Origin: Mageeibacillus sp. UBA6980 | Lineage (GTDB): Bacteria; Bacillota; Clostridia; Saccharofermentanales; Saccharofermentanaceae | NCBI GenBank assembly: GCA_002450095.1 | Contig: DJYK01000026.1 | Location: forward strand, 22,798 to 86,797 | Length of the DNA stretch: 64,000 nt | Direction of reading: 5' to 3' | Shown here: in pieces, positions 50,669-60,228 of the stretch | Position numbering within the stretch: the stretch's first letter is position 1 | Layout: every line of letters begins with the position of its first letter | Position numbers and translations under genes: made by a program | Notes under the pieces: model-generated | Told to the model about the DNA's origin: nothing | The model's database searches: none | The model's input: the letters and a program-made list of their open reading frames with translations, nothing else

Positions 50669-53074
50669 ATGGTTTATATCGATTGTTTTGACGAGTGTTC
50701 ATCAAAGTTTTCCGATAGAGTCGCTGTTGTTGATCATAATGGACAAAGAAAGGTTACATATGGCGAACTGGCGGCTATGGCGAAGAAGGCAGCAAGGTTG
50801 ATATCAGATATCAAGACCGAATCCGGAGAGCCTTTTATTATCAGGATGAGCAGGACTGCCGAATATATAGCGGTCTACTTAGGGATCCTGTATTCGGGAT
50901 GCGTAGCGGTTCCGGTTACTACGGCATATCCCGAGGAGAGAATAAGTGCCATCAAGGCGGATTGCAAGGCTAAGCACGTTATAGATGACTCGTTCTTTGA
51001 CAATGAACCTTCTTCGTCCGAACAGGTTCATGTAAGAAGAGAGGGGACCGATACGGCATTATTGCTCTATACTTCCGGTTCGACGGGCAATCCTAAGGGT
51101 GTAGTACATGATCATAACAGCGTGGTCGCGTCGACCGAGAGAACATTCGAGCTCGCGGAAGGTATTGAAGTACTGAATTACGCCGCGTTCTCACCTTTCA
51201 ATTTTGCACCTTCCACATCCGATATCTTCGGCATGTTCAGACTCGGGGGTACCGTATTTATCATTGAAGATGACGTAAGGAAGGATCCCACGAAGCTTAT
51301 AGATTTCTATTGTGCCCACGACATTACTCTTACCTTTGTGCCTCCGTCACTTCTGAAGATCATGTTAAGGCTGATCGAGGATGAGGAGCTTCCTTTAAAG
51401 CGCGTGCTCTGCGGAGCCGAGAGAATGGTTAATATCTTTACGGATAAGTTTGAGATCTATAATGTTTACGGAATGAGCGAGAGCCTTGCCGGAATATCAT
51501 ACTTTAAGCTGGATCGCGCTTATGAGTTCACTCCGGTAGGCAAACCTTATAAAAACGTTAAGATCACGATAGAGGACGGCGAGATATGCGCTAAGAGCTA
51601 TTACGCCCGATCATATCTGAATCTTGAGGAACAGAGTGCCCGAAGATTTAAGGAATGTGATGACGGTGAAGTCGTGATACATACCGGCGACAGCGGAAGA
51701 CTCGATGAGGAAGGGAACCTGATCATTACCGGCCGAATGGATTTTATGTGCAAGATCAACGGTCAGCGCGTAGAGCCGGAGGAACCGGAGAGCAGGCTGT
51801 TAAGTATCCCCGGAATCAAAGAGGCCTGTGTAATGGGTGTCAGAATAAGCGATAATATGACCGCTCTGGTTGCATTCTATACCTCTGATACGGTATTAGA
51901 TATCGATTACATCAAGGGTGAACTTAAAAAGACGTTGCCTGACTATATGATCCCGTCGATCTACCGAAGATTAGTCAATATGCCCCGCAACCTTAACGGT
52001 AAAGTGGACAGAAGTCAGCTTACCGGTGCATGGGAGTTCCAGCGTCATGTCCCGGTAGATGTTATTCCGCCTGTAGAGGATGACGAGAAGGAGCTCGCTT
52101 CCATATACGCCAACATCCTTAATCTTGACATTAAGGAAATAGGTCTCAGGAATAACTTCTTTACACTCGGAGGCGATTCATTACGAGCGGTAATCCTGTC
52201 CATTGAGATCATGGAGAAAACGGGTGTCAGGTTAGCGCCCGCAGATATATTTAAGCATCCGACAATAGAAGAGCAGATCGAACTTATTAGGGCTAACAAG
52301 AGTGTTAAAGATATCTATATATGCAATGATAATCCGGATCTTCCTGACATATTCTTTGTACATACCGGTCATGCGGGAGGTGAAGCATACTACAATCTGT
52401 CATTGCTTCTTAAGGATATCTGTAATGTAAAATGTCTGGAACCTCATAATGTATTCCATCCCGATGATATAATAACCGGAATAGAGAACCTTGCCGAGAA
52501 GTACATCAGCAATCTTAAGTCGGTTAAACCTGAAGGTCCTTATTTCTTAGGCGGATGGTCATATGGCGGATTGATCGCATATGAGATGGCAAGGCAACTG
52601 TCGTTATCGGGTGATGAGGTCAAGTATCTGTTCATTATGGATTCGAATTTCATGTCATCCGACAGGGAGAGAGAACTTTATATCGACATGTTTAAGCGGG
52701 ATTCATTTGATTCTTATCTCGAGAAGGATCCTTTGTTTGAAAGATTCCGTCAGATGGGCGTCATTGATTCTGTTGTATCTAACAGTAAGAATGTAGTCTA
52801 TGATATGACCAGTTATGTTCCGAAGCCGTATGACGGCAGAGCCACATTCTTTAAAGCATATGTGTTTGAGAATGAAGATATGTTAGGCGAAGAGCTTTCC
52901 GGCATTATTAAAGGTAAGAAAGCTAACGGATTTGATAAACTTATCAAAAAGCTTAAGATAATCAACATCGGGTCAGATCATGACCGCATAATGACAGGAT
53001 ATGCTTTATACAAAATAGCACTTCATATAGAATATACACTTGATCATTTGGAAAAGGGTTATGAAGATGACTGA
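50669..53074 (+). CDS. Non-ribosomal peptide synthetase, A-T-TE termination module
   Basis: An 801-residue protein. Adenylation domain with LYTSGSTGNPKG, IHTGDSGRLD and NLNGKVDRSQL. The A4 core FSPFNFAPS also lacks the Asp. Carrier domain with LGGDSLRA (Ser near 504). Type I thioesterase from about 545 with GWSYGG (Ser near 632), MDSNFM as likely Asp region and GSDHDRIM as His. The thioesterase releases the finished chain by hydrolysis or ring closure. Its end overlaps the ABC ATPase gene by eight bases, coupling synthesis to export. Confidence 0.85.
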   Translation: MVYIDCFDECSSKFSDRVAVVDHNGQRKVTYGELAAMAKKAARLISDIKTESGEPFIIRMSRTAEYIAVYLGILYSGCVAVPVTTAYPEERISAIKADCKAKHVIDDSFFDNEPSSSEQVHVRREGTDTALLLYTSGSTGNPKGVVHDHNSVVASTERTFELAEGIEVLNYAAFSPFNFAPSTSDIFGMFRLGGTVFIIEDDVRKDPTKLIDFYCAHDITLTFVPPSLLKIMLRLIEDEELPLKRVLCGAERMVNIFTDKFEIYNVYGMSESLAGISYFKLDRAYEFTPVGKPYKNVKITIEDGEICAKSYYARSYLNLEEQSARRFKECDDGEVVIHTGDSGRLDEEGNLIITGRMDFMCKINGQRVEPEEPESRLLSIPGIKEACVMGVRISDNMTALVAFYTSDTVLDIDYIKGELKKTLPDYMIPSIYRRLVNMPRNLNGKVDRSQLTGAWEFQRHVPVDVIPPVEDDEKELASIYANILNLDIKEIGLRNNFFTLGGDSLRAVILSIEIMEKTGVRLAPADIFKHPTIEEQIELIRANKSVKDIYICNDNPDLPDIFFVHTGHAGGEAYYNLSLLLKDICNVKCLEPHNVFHPDDIITGIENLAEKYISNLKSVKPEGPYFLGGWSYGGLIAYEMARQLSLSGDEVKYLFIMDSNFMSSDRERELYIDMFKRDSFDSYLEKDPLFERFRQMGVIDSVVSNSKNVVYDMTSYVPKPYDGRATFFKAYVFENEDMLGEELSGIIKGKKANGFDKLIKKLKIINIGSDHDRIMTGYALYKIALHIEYTLDHLEKGYEDD

Positions 53075-54287
53075 CAATTTGAAATTATATGAAGCAACAT
53101 GGAAGACTATGTCTCAGCTTCTTGAAGTTGAAGACCTCGATGAAGCGCTGGCGGGAAGTCTGGAGATAATCGTAAAGGAATTGAACTGTGAAGCCGGTGC
53201 CATTTGGCTTCTTGATAAAGATGCTTCGCATCTGTCTTCCATATATCAGATCGGTCCCGTTGATTTGTCTAATATCAGTATCGAGAACGGTATCGGCATT
53301 GAAGGTCAGGTAGCGAAGACGGGCAAATCCGTTATGATCGGGGATCTTTCTGCTGATAAGAGCTTTGACGGCACTGTTTTTGACGATAACGGGCTTACTG
53401 CGAAGACCGTCATCTGCGTTCCTCTTCGTAATATAAGAGACGTTATCGGATGCTTTATAGTCGTTAATAAGAAAAATGGTGAGAACTTTGATAAAGATGA
53501 GCTCACTTTATGCGAGCATATTTCAAATCTCGCGGCCATGACGATAGCCGAGAAAGGACTTGATGTTCATCTTGATGAGGATAAAGAGGTTCTGGCATCA
53601 CTTCGCAATGTTACGAAGGTCTATAAGATCGGCGATAATACTAACACCGTACTTAAGGGGATCAACCTCGATATCTACAGGAATGAATTCGTCGTTATAC
53701 TGGGTGAGTCCGGATGCGGTAAATCCACGATGATGAATATAATCGGAGGGATGGATCCTCTAACGAGCGGCTCTCTCACCGTAGAAGGAAAAGATTTCTC
53801 CAATCCTTCAGATGCGGAGCTTACGGATTACAGGCGTAAGTATATCGGATTTATCTTCCAGCAGTATAATCTCATGCCTAATCTTACGGCTTTGGAGAAT
53901 GTTCGTTTCATTGCGGAACTGGTAGATGATCCTATGTCTCCGGAAGAGGCGATAGATAAGGTCCGCCTTACGGATCGTAAGGATAATTATCCCGGACAGA
54001 TGTCGGGAGGTCAGCAGCAGAGAGTCTCTATCGCCAGGGCTATAGTTAAGCGCCCGAGCCTTATTCTTGCCGATGAGCCGACTGCCGCTCTTGACTATGT
54101 GACCAGTATCGAAGTCCTCCAGGTTATTGAGGATATCATAAGAAACAAGGGAACAACGGTCATGATGGTAACTCATAATCCCGAGATCGCGAAGATGGCT
54201 GACAGAGTCATTAAACTTCGAAGCGGCAAGATAGCAAGTGTTAAGAGAAATCTTAAGCCTTTGCATGCTACGGAACTGGTCTGGTGA
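53067..54287 (+). CDS. GAF domain fused to a MacB/LolD-type ABC ATPase
   Basis: A 406-residue protein. Residues 1-165 form a GAF domain (EDLDEALAGSLEIIVKELNCEAGAIWLLD, VICVPLRN), a ligand-sensing fold. Residues 176-395 are an ABC ATPase of the MacB/LolD type: Walker A GESGCGKST (213-221), IFQQYNLMPNLTALENV, MSGGQQQR, LADEPTAALD and an H-loop. GAF on an exporter ATPase is unusual and may gate transport by a small molecule. The ATG at 53067 is nine bases from AGGG; 53061 is too close. Confidence 0.85.
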   Translation: MTDNLKLYEATWKTMSQLLEVEDLDEALAGSLEIIVKELNCEAGAIWLLDKDASHLSSIYQIGPVDLSNISIENGIGIEGQVAKTGKSVMIGDLSADKSFDGTVFDDNGLTAKTVICVPLRNIRDVIGCFIVVNKKNGENFDKDELTLCEHISNLAAMTIAEKGLDVHLDEDKEVLASLRNVTKVYKIGDNTNTVLKGINLDIYRNEFVVILGESGCGKSTMMNIIGGMDPLTSGSLTVEGKDFSNPSDAELTDYRRKYIGFIFQQYNLMPNLTALENVRFIAELVDDPMSPEEAIDKVRLTDRKDNYPGQMSGGQQQRVSIARAIVKRPSLILADEPTAALDYVTSIEVLQVIEDIIRNKGTTVMMVTHNPEIAKMADRVIKLRSGKIASVKRNLKPLHATELVW

Positions 54288-54290
54288 TAA

Positions 54291-57200
54291 ATGAAGAAGA
54301 CTCAGGTAAAAGACTCAATAAGGAATATCAGGAAGCAGATAGTATCCTATCTGTCTATTCTTGTTATATCAATGCTTGCCGTTCTGACATTCCTCGGAAT
54401 CAACTATTCTGCAGAAGCAATAAGAGCTAACAGTTCAAAGTTCTATGCAGATACAAATTTCAGAGATGTAGAGATCGTATCTACCTATCTGATCACGCCT
54501 GATGACCTGGAAGCCATTAGGGCTGATGAAGGGGTCGAAGACGTCGAGGGCGTATACAGGACCGGTTGCAGAGTCTATGGCGATGACGGTATTACAGGTG
54601 TAATGGTCGTATCTCTTACAGAGAGGATCAATGTCCCGTTGGTTGTTGAGGGAAGGCTTCCTCAAAATGAGAATGAGTGTGTTATAGAGCCTGAGATCAG
54701 TTCGAGTACCGGCCTTGATATCGGAGATACTATCTCGGTCCTTAACAGTCATCACGTTATGCCTGAGTATCTTAATCGGTGTGATTATGTTATAACCGGT
54801 ATAGTCCGTCACCCCGATCATTCGTGCGTCAGTAATATTTCGCCGGGAGCCCGATATGTTATGGTCCTTCCCGAGGCTTTCGATTCTGAGGCCTTGGACG
54901 GCTGTTATATGGCCGCTGTTGCTTCGATAGCAGGCGCCGATCAATTCAGGATGATGGATGATGAATACCATAACTATATCTCGGATACGGTAAACAGACT
55001 TAACGGACTTGCCGATGAGAGAGCGATCATTCGTTATAACGAGGTCAGGGATGCTGCATCGAATCGAATTGATGAAGGTCAGGATCAGATAGACGAGGCC
55101 GGCGAAGAACTTCAGGAATCCAGAGACGAGTTGGATCAGCGTTGGCAGGAGTACTACGACGGAGTGGCTCAGCTGAACGATGCCGAACAGGAATTGAGTG
55201 AAGCGGAAGCTCAGCTTGCTGACGCCAGAAACAGGTTAAGTGAGGGCGGACTTCAGCTTGAAGAAGGAAGGGCGCAGTTAGAAAGTGTAGAGGCTCAGCT
55301 TGCCGAGGCGAGAGCGAGACTTGACAGTACCAGAGCGCAGCTTGATTCAGGATGGGCGCAACTCGAGGAGGGCAGGCAGCAGCTTGATGCATATGCCGTT
55401 CAGATCGAACAAGGTCGTATACAGCTTAATGATGCTCAGCCTCAGTTAGAGGCGGCAAGATTAAGACTTCAGCAGGCGCAATCCGAGCTCGAACTCGGCA
55501 GACAGGGGCTGATAGCCGGATATGCCCAAATAGAGGATTCCAAGACCGTTATCAGAAACAGCTTGCGTCAGGCAATAGTCGATGTCCTCGGTGAGGATAT
55601 CGCCAACCGGATCGACTGGTCAGAAAGCTCGTATGTTATTGACACTGATGATCCTCAGGCTTCGGCGCAGCTTCTCCATATAACGAACGGAATTACGATA
55701 GATCTCCAAAGATCTCTCGGTGATAATATCTTTGCCGTCATTTCCTCTCTCGGTATCCCCGAGGATGAGCTTCGCGCCGCATATGAACGCACTACGGGCA
55801 GGATAATCGAGATCATTGACGGAAGACCTGTATTGCAGTTTATTGTCGACGTCATAGTAGAGTCTTACAATGTGATCGATAACCGTTACAACGAATATGC
55901 GAGTTACGCGAGATTATGGGATGAGCAGCACGGTCAATATATCGCGGCTCTTAATCTTTATAATCAGGGAATGGCGGCCTATAACACCGCTCTGGAACAG
56001 TATAATTCCGGTCAGAGCGCTTTCGACGTCGGACTTGCACAGTACAATGAGCGTATCGCTCAGTATAATGACGGATTGGCTCAGTATTATGCCGCACGGG
56101 ATCAGTATCTTGCAGGTGAGGACGAGTATGCCGCAGGCCTTGCCGAATATAACGCTAGGCTCGCTGAATTAGCGCAGGCAGAGGCTCAATACGAGGAAGG
56201 ACAGATCCAGTATCAGGAAGGTCTCGAACAGTATCAGGAGGGCCTCGAACAGTATCAGCAGGGGCAGGAGGATCTTGCCGAAGGACTGGATTTGCTTAAT
56301 GAGGGAGAAGAAGCCTACGACGAAGGTCTTGCGCAATACGAAGAGGGGCAAGTCAGACTTCAGGAGGCGATGGATGACCTTGAGAAGTTGAATCAATGTC
56401 ATTGGAACCTGTTGACGCCGGAAGGAAATGCCGGTTTCGTCCAGATAAGAACTGATGCGAGAAACGTATCCGATATGGGCGGCACTTTCGCATTGGTGTT
56501 CATATTGGTCGGAGCGCTTGTAATCTACGCTACCGTCGGTCGTATAATCGATGAGCAACGTAACCTTGTCGGCGTCTCCAAAGCACTCGGAATGTATAAC
56601 CGCGAGATCTTTATGAAGTATCTGTCTTTTGGTGTTACTGCTACTGTCATAGGTTCGATACTCGGCATTGTTCTGGGTTATTTCTTCATTCAGAGCATAT
56701 ATCTGACTCTTTACGGGGAGAATTACACCTTTAATATGGATCATCACTCGATCATTATTTGGTTAACCGCGGTGGTGTTTGTTGCGGGTCTTGCACTCTC
56801 TTCCGTAACGGTATGGTTCGCATGCTCGACTCTGATGCGGTCTTCTGCCATTACATTGATGCAGGACAGAGTTCCCGATATCAAACGCTCAAAGAAGAAG
56901 TCCGGACGTGGCAAGGGATCTTTGTATGGCAATATGATCCTTCTTAACATGCTGTCAGATAAGAAGAGGGTACTCGTAACCATAGTAAGTATTGCCGGAA
57001 GCTGTACTTTGCTCGTTACGGGTATGGCCCTGAACTTCAGTATCAATAACTCGATAGATGCACAATTCAATGATGTCGAGGTCTATGATCTTAAGATCAC
57101 TTACGATCTCAATATATCCGGCAGAGTTCAGGATCAGATCGAGCGTGTCCTTCAGGAGCAAGGTCTGTCTTATTTACCGGTAAGCAGTTCGTTCACTTCT

Positions 57201-58037
57201 TATGATTCGAACGGCAAACTCGGAGTCTTTGAACTTCTGACGACGGATTTCGGAAGTATCGATCAGTATATCGAGCGACATGATATTAACACCAATGAGA
57301 TATATACCGGCGCAGGAAGCGGTATATGGATATTCCAGCGATTGGCAGAGACTTTGGATATCGGAGCCGGAGATACATTGACCTTATACGATTCTTCGTT
57401 AAATCCTCATGAAGTCTCGATCGCCGGCGTCTTCACCGAATATGTCGGTCAGCAGGTGCTAATGTCAAACGAGCTTTATGAAGAAGTCTTCAATGAAACT
57501 CCGCAATACAATACCCTGCTGGTTAATCAGAACGGTTCGGATTGCACGGAGGCGGTAGAGAGGATATCGGGTATTAACGGCTTCATCAGTTCCCGTGATA
57601 CGGTTGAACGCTACAACCATGCCAAGGCTCTGTCTTCCGTTCTGGATTATATATCGGCATTGTTTGTTGCAGCGGCAGGATTGATGGCTTACTTCATACT
57701 TCTTAATCTGGTCAACATGTATGTGCATCAGAAGACTCACGAACTTACCATAATGAGGATCAACGGTTTTACGGTAGGCGAGACTATCAAGTATGTGTCA
57801 CTTGAGCTTATCGTAAGTACCGTTCTGGGTATTATCCTCGGACTCGGCCTCGGATCCTTATTATCATATCGGGTCGTATGCCTGCTTGAGTCCCTGTCGC
57901 TTCATATCATAAGAGACATACAGTTTAAGGCGTGGGGTTACGCTGCGTTTATAACCGTTATATTTGCAACGTTGGTAAGCGCATGGGCATTGAGAAAAGT
58001 CAGAAGGCTTAAGCTTACCGATATCAATAACGAATAA
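54291..58037 (+). CDS. Very large FtsX/MacB-type permease with long coiled coils
   Basis: A 1,248-residue membrane protein. Helix 1 (17-40) is followed by a MacPCD-like outer domain, then two long coiled-coil stretches (about 260-420 and 555-700) built of heptads such as AQLEEGR and QYQEGLEQ, then an FtsX core of three helices (about 725-860), a second outer domain and a final three-helix FtsX core. It pairs with the GAF-ABC ATPase four bases upstream. The outer coiled coils could span the cell wall. It should export the NRPS product or sense it, as in BceAB-like resistance systems. Confidence 0.85.
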   Translation: MKKTQVKDSIRNIRKQIVSYLSILVISMLAVLTFLGINYSAEAIRANSSKFYADTNFRDVEIVSTYLITPDDLEAIRADEGVEDVEGVYRTGCRVYGDDGITGVMVVSLTERINVPLVVEGRLPQNENECVIEPEISSSTGLDIGDTISVLNSHHVMPEYLNRCDYVITGIVRHPDHSCVSNISPGARYVMVLPEAFDSEALDGCYMAAVASIAGADQFRMMDDEYHNYISDTVNRLNGLADERAIIRYNEVRDAASNRIDEGQDQIDEAGEELQESRDELDQRWQEYYDGVAQLNDAEQELSEAEAQLADARNRLSEGGLQLEEGRAQLESVEAQLAEARARLDSTRAQLDSGWAQLEEGRQQLDAYAVQIEQGRIQLNDAQPQLEAARLRLQQAQSELELGRQGLIAGYAQIEDSKTVIRNSLRQAIVDVLGEDIANRIDWSESSYVIDTDDPQASAQLLHITNGITIDLQRSLGDNIFAVISSLGIPEDELRAAYERTTGRIIEIIDGRPVLQFIVDVIVESYNVIDNRYNEYASYARLWDEQHGQYIAALNLYNQGMAAYNTALEQYNSGQSAFDVGLAQYNERIAQYNDGLAQYYAARDQYLAGEDEYAAGLAEYNARLAELAQAEAQYEEGQIQYQEGLEQYQEGLEQYQQGQEDLAEGLDLLNEGEEAYDEGLAQYEEGQVRLQEAMDDLEKLNQCHWNLLTPEGNAGFVQIRTDARNVSDMGGTFALVFILVGALVIYATVGRIIDEQRNLVGVSKALGMYNREIFMKYLSFGVTATVIGSILGIVLGYFFIQSIYLTLYGENYTFNMDHHSIIIWLTAVVFVAGLALSSVTVWFACSTLMRSSAITLMQDRVPDIKRSKKKSGRGKGSLYGNMILLNMLSDKKRVLVTIVSIAGSCTLLVTGMALNFSINNSIDAQFNDVEVYDLKITYDLNISGRVQDQIERVLQEQGLSYLPVSSSFTSYDSNGKLGVFELLTTDFGSIDQYIERHDINTNEIYTGAGSGIWIFQRLAETLDIGAGDTLTLYDSSLNPHEVSIAGVFTEYVGQQVLMSNELYEEVFNETPQYNTLLVNQNGSDCTEAVERISGINGFISSRDTVERYNHAKALSSVLDYISALFVAAAGLMAYFILLNLVNMYVHQKTHELTIMRINGFTVGETIKYVSLELIVSTVLGIILGLGLGSLLSYRVVCLLESLSLHIIRDIQFKAWGYAAFITVIFATLVSAWALRKVRRLKLTDINNE

Positions 58038-58045
58038 TAACCGAT

Positions 58046-59269
58046 ATGAAGACAGAAAGACCATACATAAGGGCCAAGATCACATCAAAGGCCGAGAAAG
58101 CCGTTAAACGTGGCCATCCGTGGGTTTACGGAGAAGAGATAACGGATCTGTCGGGTACTCCTTCTGACGGTGATATCGTTGATGTTTTCGCCGGAAATGC
58201 ATGGATGGGATCGGGCTTTTATAACAGTAATTCCAAGATAACCGTGAGGATCTTTTCCACCAACAGCAATGACCGGTTTGATCTTGATTTCTGGAAAAGA
58301 CGGGTCTTTTATGCGATCAGTTACAGAAAGACTGTTATGCCGGGAGATGACTTCAGATGCTGCAGGCTTATCCACGGAGAAGCCGATCAGATGCCGGGAC
58401 TTACGGTTGACCGTTATGAGGGCATACTCTCAGTTGAGATCTCGTCACTCGGTATGGAGCGTATCAAGGATACCGTCTATAAAGCCCTTTACGAAGTGCT
58501 TAAAGAGCAGGGAATACAAATAGACGGAATATATGAGAAGAACGAGATCGCGCTTCGGACCAAAGAAGGTCTCGATCTGTACAAAGGCTGGTACGAGGGG
58601 ATCCCTCATGTCGATTCTCCCGTTACGAAGATCACCGAGAACGGTATCTGTTATCTCGTGGATGTAATGAACGGGCAGAAGACGGGATTCTTCCTTGACC
58701 AGAAGTATAATCGTGCGGCGGCCTCAAGGATCGCTTCAGGGAAGACGGTCCTTGACTGTTTTACTCATACGGGATCGTTCGGCCTCAATGCCGCAAGATG
58801 CGGAGCAAAGCATGTGACTTCCGTTGATATATCGGATTCCGCTATTGAGATGGCAAAGCAGAATGCCGTTCTTAACGGGCTTGCGGATAAAATCACTTAC
58901 GAATGTGCTGATGTATTCGAGTATCTTACGGATCTGTCGAATAAGAAAGAACGCGTATTTGATTATATAATCCTCGATCCTCCGGCCTTTACAAAATCTC
59001 GTGAGACTGTCGAATCCGCAGGAAGAGGATATAAGGAGATCAATCTTAAGGCGATGAAGCTGCTTCCGAGAGGAGGGTATCTTGCGACATGTTCGTGCTC
59101 GCATTTTATGACGGAAGAACTCTTTGTCAGGATGCTCAGAAGCGCTGCTTACGATGCGGGAAGATCGTTGAGACAGATAGAGAAGAGGACACAATCTCCC
59201 GATCATCCGATCCTTTGGAACGTGCCCGAGACTTACTATCTTAAGTTCTTTATCTTTCAGGTGTTCTGA
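58046..59269 (+). CDS. rlmI: 23S rRNA (cytosine-C5) methyltransferase, RlmI family
   Basis: A 407-residue protein with an N-terminal PUA domain (KAEKAVKRGHPWVYGEEI), an EEHD-like middle part and a Rossmann methyltransferase with VLDCFTHTGSFGLNAA for SAM and ILDPPAFTKS as catalytic motif. RlmI modifies C1962 of 23S rRNA in E. coli. The usual second catalytic region CSCSHFM is present. It follows the permease by eight bases but with a weak start site, so it may simply be read through from the cluster. Confidence 0.85.
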   Translation: MKTERPYIRAKITSKAEKAVKRGHPWVYGEEITDLSGTPSDGDIVDVFAGNAWMGSGFYNSNSKITVRIFSTNSNDRFDLDFWKRRVFYAISYRKTVMPGDDFRCCRLIHGEADQMPGLTVDRYEGILSVEISSLGMERIKDTVYKALYEVLKEQGIQIDGIYEKNEIALRTKEGLDLYKGWYEGIPHVDSPVTKITENGICYLVDVMNGQKTGFFLDQKYNRAAASRIASGKTVLDCFTHTGSFGLNAARCGAKHVTSVDISDSAIEMAKQNAVLNGLADKITYECADVFEYLTDLSNKKERVFDYIILDPPAFTKSRETVESAGRGYKEINLKAMKLLPRGGYLATCSCSHFMTEELFVRMLRSAAYDAGRSLRQIEKRTQSPDHPILWNVPETYYLKFFIFQVF

Positions 59270-60122
59270 GAAGATTTCTCCTGTATCTTGAAGGCGGGGC
59301 GTTCTTATATTCTGCGAAGACCCTGTTAAACGAAGGTATGCTCTTAAATCCGGAGAGCATGGCAATCTCGGTAAGAGAGAGGCTTTCTTCAGGGAACAGA
59401 GACACCGCTTTCTCTACTCTTGTGGCGTTTAGCCATTTAATGTAATTCAATCCGGTCGCTTCCTTAAATGCTCTGGAGAAATAGTCTTTGTTTATGCCCG
59501 CGCGTTCAGCCATCGCAGATTGAGACAGGTCGTCTGCGGTCAGATTGTTCTTAATGTAATCCATTACGGATATTATGCTGCTCAAAGTCGTGTCGGATAT
59601 CGTCTTTCCGCCGTCGTTTGATATGTCGTTCTTAAGTTCCTCATGATGCTCATCCAGCACGAGCATAAATTCCATAAGATGTATGGCGCAGTGCATCTCT
59701 CTGTTATCGGTACGACTGTTCCATATGTCGGTAATTTTATCAATAATTGACCTTAACTCTCGAAGCAGGACCGGATGAGAGTTGACGCATAATATATGAA
59801 GATCGTGATAGACATTGACTATTCTCTTGAAGTCGAACAGGGAATCGGCAATGGCGTTGCTGTATTGGATTATAGTTGCATCCTCCCGGTTTGCATCCGT
59901 GATCTCGTGAAGCTCCATCGGCCATATAAGGATGATATCTCCGGAGGTCAGAGAGTAGAGTCTGTCGTCTATCCTGTATATGTTTTTGCTCCCGCTGCCG
60001 ACTACTATTATCTCGCCGTATGAATGACGGTGTGCCGGAAATGATCTGTCTTTTACGGGCGTTGCAAGGTTGATGGCGCCTGTATTATTAAAAGAAAGAT
60101 ATTCGTTTCCGCCCGCATCCAT
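59250..60122 (-). CDS. AraC-family transcriptional regulator with a cupin domain
   Basis: A 290-residue protein. The N-terminal cupin (PAHRHSYGEIIVVGSG...YSLTSGDIILIWP) should bind a small effector. The C-terminal double helix-turn-helix (AERAGINKDYFSRAFKEATGLNYIKWLNATRVEKA, TEIAMLSGFKSIPSFNRVFAEYKNAPPSRYRR) is typical of AraC/XylS. It is divergent from the oxidoreductase operon at 60,229 and probably controls it. The start has GAGG nine bases before. Its end overlaps rlmI by 20 bases tail to tail. Confidence 0.88.
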   Translation of the reverse strand: MDAGGNEYLSFNNTGAINLATPVKDRSFPAHRHSYGEIIVVGSGSKNIYRIDDRLYSLTSGDIILIWPMELHEITDANREDATIIQYSNAIADSLFDFKRIVNVYHDLHILCVNSHPVLLRELRSIIDKITDIWNSRTDNREMHCAIHLMEFMLVLDEHHEELKNDISNDGGKTISDTTLSSIISVMDYIKNNLTADDLSQSAMAERAGINKDYFSRAFKEATGLNYIKWLNATRVEKAVSLFPEESLSLTEIAMLSGFKSIPSFNRVFAEYKNAPPSRYRRNLLRTPER

Positions 60123-60228
60123 GATATAACGACCTCGATGTCAAAATCTGATAAGATTATACATCTAAATATGAGAAGAAAAATATATAAAAAATTGTTA
60201 AGATTTTCTTAGAAAGGAGAGTGCCTTT

